Below are positions 26,501-37,925 of a stretch of DNA of 64,000 nucleotides, one piece after another. Under the pieces are notes generated by a model, which had not been told where the DNA came from, did no database searches, and was given only the letters and a program-made list of their open reading frames with translations. The DNA is taken from the NCBI GenBank assembly GCA_021904315.1, contig CM038911.1:3965780-4029779 (forward strand). The letters run 5' to 3'. The position numbers were made by a program, and so were the translations under genes. Each line of letters begins with the position of its first letter. Positions within the stretch are counted from its first letter, which is position 1. This DNA is from Sphagnum magellanicum. Lineage: Eukaryota > Streptophyta > Sphagnopsida > Sphagnales > Sphagnaceae.

Positions 26501-29500
26501 TACATTGACCATGGGCGCTTCCTTTGTGAACCCAATGGTGGTTATTACAGACGTCTGTAAATCAGTGAAAATCTTCAATTAAAACCCACCAAAGTTTGCC
26601 ATTTCTTTGCTTTCCCTCATTCTATTCTCCTGCTACAGAGATTTGTCTTTTGCAGCAGCAAAAAAAAAATAAAAATAAAATTAAAATTAAAAAAAAACAA
26701 AAAAACGCAAAACCCAAAACAAAACAAAACAAAACAAAATAGCTTTCTCTGCTACTTGCAACCAATGCAACAAGCAAAAAATGCGGCATTAGTTTATAGT
26801 TTTGTATGTGGAAAGTGTCAACAGAGAAGAATTAAGACCCATTTTACCTCCTTGTTGACGGGGTCCTTATTGCCTCCAATTTGGGGCTTATATACAATGT
26901 ATTCACAGAACTTCAGATCCATAGCTATGCTATGATGCTCCACTGGCAGATTCCGCAGAATTATTTGAAATTGTGGTGGCATTTGCAAATACAAGATCGA
27001 GGCATACGCCTGCGTTTTCCATGAATCTGAGATGGGTGTCAGTATTTCAAACCGAATCGCTTTCTACAAAACAATCAAACTTTGGGTCACAAGCACCAAT
27101 TTTATGCATACAAAAAAGTCCACCAGTGTTTTATAAGCAGTGTTTCAAGAGCACATTTCTGACTTACACAGTGACAATCTTATACAGAACACCATCGGTG
27201 TGTACTAACTTAGATACACAGATCACAAGGGTAGACATAAAGACACAGCCAAGAGTCTAACTCATGGTCTTGATATGTGGTAACCAGGAAAAAAGAAAAA
27301 GACACAACAGTACAAATTCAATCCTTTTTTTTAATAGAAAAGGGATTAGTTTCAGAGACCCGAAGAGAGAGGCGGTAACGGTTCACAATGTGCTCTTGTG
27401 TAAGCTGTGTGGGAAGGTTCACTTGCTTTCCAGGCTTGTCTTTTGCTCCCACACGTAACTGAATATCCTGAACCTCCAACCATGATGTATTCACCACCAT
27501 ATTGTAAGATCTTAAGTACAGCCATAAACCCTAAACCCTAAGCTTCAATTCTTGATCCAAGCCCCTCTAATTTCAATCTCAAGAACTTCAATTTTTAACT
27601 CTAATCTCAATCTCGAGAAATCAAATCTCAAATTCAGCAAAAAAGGAAGAAAAAACCTGCATATGATGAGCAAGATACCGCAATGAAAGAGAATAATCAA
27701 AGGGGTTTGTTCCTAGGAATCCTGAGCAGATTTGGAAGGTTCATGGGGTGAAGAGTTGGGTTACATGTTCGTCGGAGTCAAAGTCAAGTTCGAGAATGCC
27801 ATCATCGTTGAGCCACAAATTGAACACTATTACCTTTGTGCCATGCCATCCAATGTCATTAAACTGGAAGAAATACAAAACACCCAACATCAAAAAAACA
27901 TTAGAATATATATCCTTCACTGCTAAACACAGATAGAATAACATGAGAATAGAAAAATAGAAGCAGCATGAGAATAACAGACTATTGAAACCCAAAATCT
28001 CTCCAGTGCTTTTGTGGGATTTTTCAAAACAAAAAAAATTGCAGAACTGGAAACCAATGGGGAGACCCCAATCCAAAAGTCTGTTGAAAAACTTTCCAAC
28101 AACAGAGAAAGAAATTTACTACTTGCACTTCCACCCATTTTACTGACCTGTTTTAAGAGCTCAACTTCAGTAGCATAAGGTGACCACCGCATCAGTGTAG
28201 CTAGATTGCTCAGCCAGTCATCCATATTTGAACGTACCAACACTGTTGGCTCCCTGCCACTGGCTGAGAGTTGATAATCCAGCTGTTTGCACACACCACC
28301 CCTTTTGTCTAACTCAGAAACTAGGGACGAGGGAGAGCAAAGTCAAAGGATTTAGATAAAACCCAACAACAGCAATAAGCCACACCTTCCCAAAAGACCA
28401 AATGCAACCATACAATGCATCATAATCTCCTCACAGCGTCTAGAGGTATGCTACTAAGAAGGATGCACAGTTCTTCTAAATGCCCCAGATCTCAGAACAT
28501 ACTTACCATGGGTACCACAATATCTTCGTGTCCAGCCTTTCGCAGAAATGTGTAAGACAGAAGCCCGATACTTTGTGTAGCAACCCTGTTGCAAGCAATT
28601 TACACATAACAGACAGACATCAGTACTTTCACCACACAAACAAAAGAAAGGTTTTTATGAGGGTCTGAGAAATCATGGGTATGAGTAGGATTGGATCCAA
28701 TTGTGTTGGCACAAACAAACTGTCTATAAAATCACATGAGTAGAACAACAGACACTTTCTCTAATTTGGGTGGGTGGCATCTGAATACATCCTCATTAAT
28801 GGCTCTGATATTCTATGCTTTCTTTCACCACACATTTTGAAGTATGTTTGAGACAAACCGGCCACTTGAGTTCCGAGTGAAAACAATGACATCTGCACCC
28901 AATCTCATTGTACTTGTCTTGAAGCCATTCCCATCTGCAAAGGAAAGTCAGCTGATTGAGCGGTCTCCAATTTTGTTACATGAGTGCCTGGTTAGCTTTT
29001 GAATACATGTGATCCATACTTTTCTGAATACAGTAGATCAGTATTTTCCTGAATACATTTGATCAGTATTTTCTGATAACATTTTATCACTATTTTCAGA
29101 GTACATTTGATCAGTATCTTCTGAGTACAGTAGATCAGATCCTTGCATCATTAGTCCTCCAGCTAATGTAAGAGACAAAGGAAAAAGAAACCCACTTACA
29201 TTGACCAATTGTAGTATTGGTGTTTTTCCGGGAATAGCCCAAGCTCATGCATTGTCGGATACCTTCGGGTCGCATTCCACCTCCATCATCTGCAGTGTCC
29301 AACCCACTCTACATCCGTCAACAGAATGGCATCAACATATTCTTATGGTTGCCAAAAAAAGAAAAAGAAATTGCTTCCAAATTTCACCCAAGTAAGAATC
29401 AATCCCATGTACACATCTGGACCATGACAGGCACTACAGTGAACTCTTTTGCTGTGAAAATGTATACTGTGAAGCTTCCCAACCAACCAACCTTGAATAA

Positions 29501-30831
29501 GAAGGGCAGGGTTTCCATCACGTGGATTTGTAATCTTGTCCACTCTCACATATGTCGCTCCATTTTCGATCTGGACAATGAAAAAAAAAGATATTATATG
29601 TTTGTTATGAGCAAAACCCAAGTGTTGTTATAGAATTTTTTTTATATGCATTCCATAATTCTCTTGTGTTGAACCAAATTCAGCTGGAAGGTGCCAAAGA
29701 GGTACAAAGAAGGAAGAAAGAAAACTCTGTTCTTTTACCTCATCAATAGCATTATCCAACAACTCCGCAATTGCTGCCCAACAACCAAAACAAATTTTGT
29801 ATTTTGTAAGCCCTGGTGGGATTTATTTTTCCTGTTGTGGAAATTGAATGTCAAGACAATGGGTGTGGGGGAAAAGAGGCGAAAGACAAAAAGGGGGCCA
29901 TAAGCAAAAAACCTCCAAGTGCCCATTTATGGGAAGTGGCATTTGAGTGTAGAAATTTTGGGTGAACCCGAACATGGTCCATTGACCCTGCCACAGGATG
30001 AAAAGAGTTAACAAGGTTGAAGGAAAAAGGGCCCAAATACATGTAGATCAGCATTTCTACAGGAACACAACAAAACTGTAAACAGTAAACCCTAAACCTG
30101 TGTCTGCTGCAGTTATCTCATGCAAATTCTGAAGAAATGCAAGCAAAACACATAGCTGAGAAACCACACTGAAGTATCAAAGTTGTAGGATTGAGGACCT
30201 TTGTGGCAGGGAGAGTTTTTAGCCTCCCCCGATCCCTATTACCTTGAGCAGGTCGTTGACGCCTGGGAGCCGGTGCATTGTAGTCACCTGCCCTCCAAAA
30301 ATGACGACAAACATCAGGGTCACGAAAAGATGACCCTGTGCTCACTCCTCGAGATCCTGAAGCTGTCAGTAAGGATTTTCCCCTTTCAAGGTTTTCTCTC
30401 AGCTTCCTTTCCGTCTCTGGACCTGTTATTGGGTGAACACTTGGAGGCTCTCGTTGAAGCTCCACAGTGTCACAGTGTGGATTTGCAGGTTCCAGATCCT
30501 GGCTGCCACCACCACCATCAATGGGTGATGTGGTCATTAGGGCAGGAGGAGGTGACAACTCGCTGCCACCACTGCCATCGTCAGCAGCCCTGATTGTGCC
30601 TTTTCCTTTGGGTATCCAGCCATTACCACCACCCTCTGGGTTACCATTCTTTACACCTCCAGAAGATGAGTGGAAGAGGCTGCTGCTGCTGCCAACACCA
30701 CCACTGCCATCAACACTTCCACCTGGTGTTAAGGAGACCAGGGGCTCTGCAACCAAAGGAGCTTTATCTCCTTCCTGTGTTCCTGGATTCTCTTCATCAT
30801 CACTGCTCACTAGATCTATTACTCCAGCCAT
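23534..30831 (-). CDS. MORC: MORC (microrchidia) GHKL ATPase
   Basis: Eighteen exons in transcript order: 30831-30243, 29987-29913, 29773-29739, 29570-29492, 29289-29200, 28934-28859, 28585-28507, 28312-28148, 27863-27765, 27467-27360, 27009-26848, 26554-26462, 26328-26277, 25937-25826, 25470-24693, 24233-24217, 23914-23872 and 23653-23534. They give 923 residues. The N-terminal 196 residues are acidic, then Gly/Ser-rich, ending with the plant MORC motif CRHFWRAGDY. The GHKL ATPase spans about 197-345: HVRVHPKFLHSNATSHKWA, AELLDNAIDE (Mg/ATP Asn), DDGGGM, YGNGFKTSTMRLG and IGLLSYTFL. The S5-like part runs to about 600 (GWHGTKVIVFNLW, RYRLSLRAYASILYL, RGRGVVGVLEANFIEP). A 259-residue low-complexity exon with basic patches follows, then a terminal coiled coil. 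MORCs act in DNA compaction, silencing and immunity; the paralogue is unresolved. Exon 16 is only 17 nt. The stop at 23534 lies just beyond a possible donor, so the C-terminus is provisional. Confidence 0.9.
26041..26062. repeat. Short interstitial telomere-type repeat
   Basis: Three adjacent TAAACCC units (plant telomere motif) lie inside a MORC intron. A second short pair sits near 27522-27540 in another MORC intron. These are teloboxes rather than a telomere; ribosomal and cell-cycle promoters in plants often use them, but these are intronic. Confidence 0.6.
29000..29142. repeat. About six imperfect 25-bp tandem repeats in a MORC intron
   Basis: The unit reads approximately TGAATACATTTGATCAGTAT followed by TTTC, and it recurs about every 23-25 bases. 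It lies wholly within the intron between exons 5 and 6 of the MORC gene. No coding or splice role is evident. Confidence 0.75.
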
Positions 30832-31248
30832 ATCTGTAAATTATTATTCCCCAAAAAAACCCCCAAATACATATTTTGTCATCACATCAAATACTGAAAT
30901 GTAAGCCTACAATCATGAATAATACTAAAACTAATGTATAGCTCGCATCAACACTGCTGCCTTTGCACAACTTCCAATTTCACATACAAAATCCAGATGA
31001 GAGAATCAACAGTAACAGAGTTGAACATACCAAGGACTCTGACCTTTTTTCCATCTAACCCAAAGAGACCCCAAGGTAACATTTGCAACCCAGGGCTCTT
31101 GCAATACTCCCAGGCATGATTGGATCAACAGGACCCCTTTCTAGGGTTTAAGCTCCTGACACTGAAGGTCCACAGGATTGGGTTTCCACAGGAACTTCAA
31201 GAGGCAGGGGGGATGGGAATGGGATCATCAATCAATGGGGATCGGTAC

Positions 31249-31443
31249 CTGAATACTTGTGTCAGTTGCTGCCTTTGAAATGTTGCACAAATCTTCAGAA
31301 GCAAATGTTGATGGCACACCGTATCTGTCTATTTTTCTCACTGATTCCTGTTCACAGTTCCTCCATGCCCTGAAATTCTCAGAAACAAACAGCAAAGAGT
31401 TAAACCCAAAACTCATTTGGGTAGCCAAAAACAAATAAGTCAT
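31249..31443 (-). other. Probable 5' untranslated exon of the MORC gene
   Basis: Just upstream of the MORC start codon an acceptor (TTTACAG, next to 30833) leaves only two bases before the ATG, so a leader intron must end there. Upstream on the same strand, a segment of exon-like composition ends TATTCAG at 31249 followed by GTACCG, a plausible donor for that intron. The 5' boundary is not visible, so the left transcript end is approximate. The alternative is unrelated spacer sequence. Confidence 0.35.
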
Positions 31444-31449
31444 AATTGA

Positions 31450-32119
31450 AGAAGCATCACAAAATTGGGCTCCAGGGTATCAACATGTCAATACAGTTCT
31501 GCCACTCTTTATTAGGGTTAGGGTTTTTGAGGCTCAAATGGCTCCCAAAACTGTAATCCATGATAAAAACTAGTGTTAGTCTAACTCAAGCTGTGGCTTT
31601 TCTTCAGAACTGAGGACAGCGTTTATGATTTTGTGACCTAGGCCAAAAAGTTCACTATATCAGGCTTCAAAATCTGGCTGCATTTCAAGGCAATTGGAAT
31701 ATCACAAAAGGAAGCAGCAGCTCCTTAGAAACCCCACCCACAACTTTAGAATTGAGAAATCAGGAATGTTGTTCAAGAAAACCAAGGATGAAGGCAGAAA
31801 AAAGTGTTGAACCAACAAAAAGAACTGGAAGACCTTTGTCCCTCTCAGAATTAGGCTGTGCAACAAAGAAAGGAATTTCCAGAGACAGGGGGAAGAAGAT
31901 GAAGCAAATTGAGAAAATGTGTCCAAATTCAAGGTTTTTCAGTACAACACTAGCTTCTTCTTCAATGAGACGATTGGGGTTTATCCAAAATACTGAAATT
32001 AATACAAATTGGGAGGAAAGAGACACTGCGAAAGAAACTGACCTTGTTGAGCCACCTCCTCCTTTGATGATGGATGAGATCTTTTTCTTTGATGGAAACC
32101 CAAAAGCCCAAAAACCCAT

Positions 32120-32174
<55 letters not shown>

Positions 32175-34717
32175 GGAGTGAGAGCTTCTTTGTTGGAAAC
32201 TAAATGTACCCAAAAGCTCAAAATTTCTCTCTCTCACACAAACACACATCAATTCACCACATCCAGAGATGTAAGGGTACCCAACACAAACAATCTGAAA
32301 TCCTCTTTCCCTACATCATCACCATCATCATCATCAACAACAAAAGCATAATAAGAAGTGTTTGAAGAACGCCCATCTCACATAATCCCTCATATCATCA
32401 TAACTGCCTAAATCCTCATTCAAAACAAAAAGAACAGTACCCAAATCCTCCTCCTCACTCCCCCTATGATCCAGTGCTGTTTACACCCATGGATGATGTG
32501 ATTTGTATCAGAGAAGAGAGAAACATCAAAACTGGATTCCTAAACCCTACTGCTCCTCTTTCTCTTCTTCATCATCCACTACAACAAATACTAATTCTTC
32601 TTCTAATTCTTATTCTTCTTGTTTGTGTTATTGTATTGTTTTGTTTTCGCAACAAAACCATGTATAGACTTTCTTAAACCTCCAACCAAAAACAATGGAG
32701 TTAGAAAACTTACAAGATCTCCAATAAATAAAAAATGGAGTTTAGACTACTTACAAAACCTCCTATTACTCATCATCATCACCATCAAAACTATGTGATG
32801 ATTATGTTAAAGAAATGATATACTAGGAAGACTTAAGAAGAAGAAGTAAGGAGAAGAAACTAAGAAGCATGTTCAATCTCATCATCAAGACAAACAAAAG
32901 TCCTCCAAACATTCCAATTGGGTTTTGTCCCTCATCAAGCTATGATATGTGTTTGGAATTTTCGTTGTGGTTGTTGTATGCAATTTCATTGTGAACTCCA
33001 AAACTTGTTCTAACCTAAAAGAAACTTTGTGACCCAAAAAAAGAAGAAAATAAGAGCTTTCCAAATTAATCCCCAACTAAAAAACAAAAAAGAAGCAAGT
33101 TTTTCTTTACAAAATCTCAACATGCTAGTAGTAGTAGTAGGAGTAGGTAGGTAATAAGTAATACCCTTTCAAGTAAAACCCAATTTGTGAGGATTTAGGT
33201 GCTAGGGTATCATTTCTCTCTCTTTCTCTCTTTTTGTCTTTTTTTTGCCCTTTTTATGCCACACCCAATAATGGCAAAACCCTAATGACAAAAGTGTGAG
33301 AAAGAGAGTGTACAAAATTACATATAAAAATGTGAACAAGAAGACAATTTTTTTTTATTTCCCCCCTTCCTTCCCCACACCCCCAAATGCACAAAAAAAT
33401 GGGTTGCCTTACAAAAAGTGTTTATAGATGGGTGTTTATATTTGTCTATATAGGTATGAAGATGTGTGTGTGTTTTTGTTTGTTTGTTGCTCTTTTTTCT
33501 TCCTCTTATTATTAGTTAATGTGGTTAAGTTTAATTGGGGGGAAGGGGGCCCTTTCTTGTTGTTTCAACTTTCATTTGTCCTCTTAAGTGAGATGGGATT
33601 TTTGTGGGAACCCCAAATAGGGATTACATATTCTTATACCTTACAAGTATGTAAAGACCTTCTCCAATATTTTTAGTGTAATTGGAGGGCATGTAAGAAG
33701 AAGAAGAAGAAGGGGAAGGTGAAAAGGAATAGTCCTTTTAGTGGAAGATAATATACATGAACCCAATGTGAAAAATTATTTTATTGGGTAGTTTACTACT
33801 CACAACTAATTCCAAATGGATGATGATGGCCTTAAGTGTTATGGTTATAGAACCCTTTTATTAGAGCTTATTAGGTATGTATCTAAAGCATGGGATTAAA
33901 ATAGATCATAAATGATGGACTTGACTCCTCACATAACTACTTTGTTGAATCTCTCTAATCAACTTAACAAGTTTGTGCTGTTTTTTGTTGTTCTTGTAAC
34001 TAGCCTAATAATGCTTTCTTTTGTATGCCCTAACTTAATTAGGGTGTCTTTAAGAATTCCCCCAAAACTTGCAAGCTTTCTGGGGGGCAATCGCGCCCTG
34101 CAACCTTCAATTTCTCATCATATTCCACAACCCACCCCGACCATTTTACAACCTTGATTGAAGTCAATTCCATGGCATAATGTGTCAGGAGAGCCCAAGG
34201 GTCCAAGGTAATAATAATAGGTATGAGGATATTTGAAAGATGATATCTTGGCTTCTGTTGAAACTTGAGATCAGTTACAGAGTGATAATATCTTGGAAGG
34301 ATTTTGGCTTCTTTTCGAGGATCGTTTTGAAGATTATATTTTTGCATGGTGAAATATTTGAGTTTCCATAATTTTGCTTTTGCCTTCAGATACATTTCAA
34401 TCTCACAGTGTGAACCCACCGCACCGCTTGTTTCTCTAATTCTCTGAATCTTACAACTCTATGAAAAAACCAGAATCAGCAGTTCTAACACTAGGAAATT
34501 TCTCCAAGTGCTTTACATATAAACCAAACACTTGTTTCCAATCTGAAGGTGGTTAGTTAGACTCTGAAGATCAAACTTTCTTACATCCTAATGAGCAGAA
34601 TTGTCTAGTTCTCCTTTCCTATGTTACATTGTCACCCACAATTGGGGGTGAACTCCACAATGCCAAGGAAGCAAAAAATAGGAACAAGAAATTGATTAGC
34701 AATGAAATACATGAAGA
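31450..34717. other. Spacer upstream of the MORC gene
   Basis: The spacer holds a TC dinucleotide run at about 32126-32170, CAT/ATC triplet runs near 32320 and 32770, and AT-rich low-complexity sequence. Positions about 34430-34717 are probably the S10 3' untranslated region. Frames open here on the plus strand run through the TC repeat and show no conserved content. I see no gene. Confidence 0.5.
32126..32170. repeat. TC dinucleotide microsatellite
   Basis: An uninterrupted TC run on the plus strand reads as GA on the MORC transcript strand. It lies about 1.3 kb upstream of the MORC start codon, near the probable transcript start. GA runs in plant leaders and promoters bind BPC/GAGA-type factors. 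Confidence 0.8.
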
Positions 34718-35691
34718 CTATGATAATTTCACCTCAACATCAACACCAGCTGGCAAGTCAAGCTGCATCAATGCATCAATGGTTTGAGCATTGGGATTCT
34801 CAAGGTCGATGAGGCGACGGTGTGTTCGGATCTCAAAATGCTCTCGAGAATCCTTGTTCACATGAGGAGACCGTAACACGCAGTAAACCCGCTTCTTTGT
34901 AGGCAGTGGCACTGGACCCATGGTCTGAGAATTCGAGTTCCGAGCTGCTTCTAGTATCTGCTGGCATGCTTGCTCAATCAATGGAGCCCAGTAAGAACGC
35001 AGTTTAATGCAGATTTTTTGCTTTGGTGCTGCCTGCAAAAAAAACAAAATCAAAGCTAACATCGCAGAACTTTTCTACAGCAACACTAGAATATCACTGG
35101 AGTTTCACATTGTGTTTTGGAAAACCTTTACACATCAACACTACTACAATCACCAGAGCTTCACATTGAAGAATTTGGAAATCCTTTTCCACTGCAACAC
35201 TAAGACAGCAATACAACATTCTAAACCCCCTTTCCCAGTATTCAAAAAACCTGGAAACCTCATAATTGTTGTAAGAAAGGGACATCCCTAAAAATCCCAA
35301 AATTTGACAAAATAATTTGGGGAAACACACAATTTGGATCTATTTCAGAGAAATAAAACCGCAAGAAAAGAACAAAACAGAAAGAGAGACAGAAAGAAAA
35401 AAACTCGATGGCTTACCGAAGGGGGAAGAGGAGAATCAATCACGGTAGCAGCAGCTGCCCTCACTGAAAGACTTCTTGAGGTATTCAGTTTTCTGCTGGC
35501 TGCTGTTGACCCACACATTTCCCAGAGCAAATTCCCCTCTCCTGAACTGCACATCAAGGCAGTTGCACGCAGCTCCTCACTTGCAGATAGATGGCCACCC
35601 ACCTACAACCCCAAGCCGTGGTCCCAAGTCCCAACCACCACAAAACCAACGCCCATCACCCAAAACCCTAAAAATCCTACCAAACATCATC

Positions 35692-35748
<57 letters not shown>

Positions 35749-36172
35749 ATGTGTGCGTGAGTGCGCGCGTGTGTGTCTCACTCTACATGTGTGCGTACGT
35801 GTGTGTGCGTGCGTGCGTGTGTCTCTCTTGTTCTGTGCATGTGTGTCTTCCGACCACCACAAAACCAACCACATCACCCTAAACCCTAAAAACCCTAAAC
35901 CCAATCATAATCATCATCATATCTCTTTCTCTCTCTCTCTCTCTGCGCGCGCGCGCGTCTCTCCCTCTTCCTCTCTCTCTCGTGGCAGTGCTGAGTGAAG
36001 AAGAACAAGAAGAGCAGCACCAGTGCTCGCAGCTTAAGGCGGAAACGCCTACCTTGGAAGCTGAGAAGCTGGAGACATAAAAGGAGGAGGTCAAGGGAGC
36101 AGCGAGGGAAATGGAGGTGGACGTAAAAGGCAACGCCGTAGCTACCATTGCCATAGCGGACGCCATCGCCAT
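34718..36172 (-). CDS. RPS10: Plastid 30S ribosomal protein S10, nuclear encoded
   Basis: Three exons in transcript order: 36172-36053, 35602-35417 and 35032-34718, giving 206 residues. Exon 1 (MAMASAMAMVATALPF..., 40 residues) is rich in Ala, Ser and Thr and nearly free of acidic residues, like a chloroplast transit peptide. Exon 2 (62 residues) is low-complexity linker. Exon 3 is the mature S10 fold: APKQKICIKLRSYW, TMGPVPLPTKKRVYCVLRSP, FEIRTHRRLIDL and the C-terminal LMQLDLPAGVDVEVKLS. S10 sits in the 30S head of the plastid ribosome. The start is the first ATG of the Ala/Met-rich segment; another ATG lies two codons in. The exon 2 acceptor at 35604-35603 keeps frame with both neighbours. 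A GA run (plus strand) lies about 40 bases upstream of the start. The gene looks intact. Confidence 0.93.
35631..35960. repeat. Two tandem copies of the intron-1 module in the S10 gene
   Basis: The core CCAACCACCACAAAACCAAC starts at 35631 and again, with one change, at 35851. Each is followed by AAACCCTAAAAA-type teloboxes, a CATCATC stretch and a TC run (about 35697-35743 and 35930-35943). GTGTGCGTG-rich sequence lies between them. The whole block is within intron 1 (35603-36052). A third copy lies in intron 1 of the VMA12-like gene at 20500-20690. Confidence 0.75.
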
Positions 36173-36206
36173 TCGCAGGAAGCGCACAGCTGTTGTGCGC
36201 ACAGAC

Positions 36207-36210
<4 letters not shown>

Positions 36211-36240
<30 letters not shown>
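36211..36240. repeat. GA dinucleotide run in the S10 leader
   Basis: About 15 GA units on the plus strand, read as CT on the transcript, lie 39-68 bases upstream of the S10 start codon. The position is typical of CT-rich plant leaders and initiator-adjacent elements. Confidence 0.75.
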
Positions 36241-36244
<4 letters not shown>

Positions 36245-36985
36245 TTGTGGATCCTTAAGGGCCGGAGGGCTTCTTTTTCTGTTTTTCTTTTTCTTTAAGG
36301 AAATAGGAGAAGGGACTATTTAGAGACCTGTTTGGAAATTAAGGTACTCTCCGTTTAAGGGCCGGTAGGCTGCTTGGGAGGGAAAATACTCCCAAAATAC
36401 CAAGGGCCTCTTCTTCATGACTACCAATCAAACAGCGTTTTTTTTTTTTCCTTTTTTATTTATTTTTTTTCATTTGTTCAATAAAAAATTGGGAAATTAA
36501 AACCTTGTTACTCATGAGTTGAAATATAGACCTAAAATTTCCCAAAAATTCTCTAACTATTGAAACATAAAGTCTAAAATTCCCTAAGTAATTAAACATA
36601 AAACCAAAAATTCTAGAATTGTTGAAATATGCGCCCAAAGTTGCATAAAGGATTGAAATATGGATTCAAAATTTTGGGAAGGATTGAATGAATGTAAAAA
36701 ACCAAAAAATTCCACAAGGATGGAAAAGATGAAACCCTAAGGATCTAAAGATGGGCCTTCATCAAGATACGCCTTTCTCTAACATACGAACTTGTCAAGT
36801 TTTTTTTTGTGATAGGCTAGGTAGTGACCTTATCCTATTTGCAAGGTCTTGTGTATAATTTGTAAAGTCCTCAAAGATATGTACATTGTAATGTTCAAAG
36901 TGTGATAGTAGTAAATACAACTTGTGCTTGGCCTTTGCATTGTTGCACACTGCTAGTGACAATCAACTAATCGATTGATAAAAAA
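36241..36985. other. S10 upstream flank and left arm of the dispersed repeat
   Basis: Positions 36241 to about 36420 are the likely S10 promoter. The rest is AT-rich. From about 36920 to 36985 the sequence matches the repeat copy at 17475 onward and stops at an A-run where the GC-rich island begins. Confidence 0.5.
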
Positions 36986-37800
36986 TGTCGCAACCCCACT
37001 TTGGGCAAAGTGGGAAAATGCAACTCCCACTCCCAAAAGTGGAGACTTGGAGTCCTCCGAGATTCCTGAAAATTCAGAAGACGATTTGAGGGGTCAAATC
37101 TCCTCACCTTGCCGTGTTCTTCATATCAATGGAAAGCTCTTGAAGTGTAGATGTCCAAAATGGGCTCGCATTGCCCATTTGGACATCTTGAGCCCAAGTT
37201 ATGGGCAAAAGAAGGGTCAGGAATCAAACTACCAGTTTGACTCCCGACCACTAAAAGTCGGGAATCGACCTCTTCCTGACATTGCATCAAGGAGTGCGAC
37301 ATGGCGTTGGAAAGCTCTCGACGAGAGCTACAACTTTGGTTTAAAGTTTGTCCCGATCCGAGCTTGAGGCGAGGAGCTGTGGCCGTCCAAAGTCCCAGGA
37401 CTCCAACCCAGGACAGTTTCGGGACTCCACCTTGAGAGTCTTGGGAAAAAGGCCATTTGGATGTAGCCTCGACAGAAAGCTGCAGAGAATACTATATGGG
37501 GGAAGGTGGTGGCTTCCCCCGAGTCTGGGCCGTGGTGAGTCAAGTAGTCTAAGTTGCCCGTGACTTGTCCCAACACCCAAGGGTGTCCCCGAATGTGAAC
37601 TAACCCTCTTGTGGTTGGTTTTGGATGCAGATTCGTGCTTGATCTTTTAATCCATCGTCCTAATCTAATCCCGAGACTTCTAGCACGCCCCTTACCCCTC
37701 TTTAGTGCTGGAAGTCGGGAGCGCCCCTCAAGCCCCACTTTTCCGCAACTACACATAGTTGGACCCTCAAGTGGGTTCAACCGGGGACTTGGGAGTGCGT
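36986..37800. mobile_element. GC-rich inserted element, candidate solo LTR
   Basis: This 815-bp island is clearly richer in G and C than its AT-rich surroundings. It begins TGTCGCAACCCCACTTTGGG, ends GGGAGTGCGT and is flanked on both sides by a run of five to six A. The flanks outside it are continuous in the paralogous repeat copy at 17475-17650, which serves as an empty site and so fixes both borders. The length, TG start, lack of coding capacity and short flanking duplication suggest a solo LTR. The end does not read CA, so the class is uncertain. I would treat it as a fossil, younger than the repeat it sits in. Confidence 0.5.
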
Positions 37801-37925
37801 AAAAAACAATGAATTAATTTTGTGAAAATTAAGTTCCATTCAAATGAAAATTGAACAACATCGCATGCAACTTGAATTGAATTTGAAATTCAAATTCAAT
37901 TGTAGATAAATGGGATGCAAATTGG
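37801..37925. repeat. Right arm of the interrupted dispersed repeat
   Basis: The sequence continues the repeat copy interrupted at 36985: TTTTGTGAAAATTAA, TTCCATTCAAATGAAAAT and GATAAATGGGATGCAAATTGG occur in the same order as at 17540-17650. Homology fades after about 37925. Confidence 0.65.

Noticed and set aside
27660-27728. Exon-like 65-nt piece between AG and GT on the minus strand in the MORC intron 27764-27468
   Set aside because: Including it breaks the frame with a stop almost at once and needs a 43-nt intron before it. Direct joining of 27765 to 27467 gives perfect MORC continuity.
30467-30904. Open frame on the plus strand opposite MORC exon 1
   Set aside because: It is the mirror of a Gly/Ser-rich coding exon on the other strand and has no family features.
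31752-32351. Long open frame on the plus strand across the TC microsatellite
   Set aside because: Its length comes from the dinucleotide repeat; no conserved residues, and the opposite strand carries the MORC upstream region.
35345-35602. S10 start at 35602 as a GTG start codon
   Set aside because: The GTG follows an acceptor AG, and the transit-peptide exon at 36172-36053 joins it in frame from a proper ATG.
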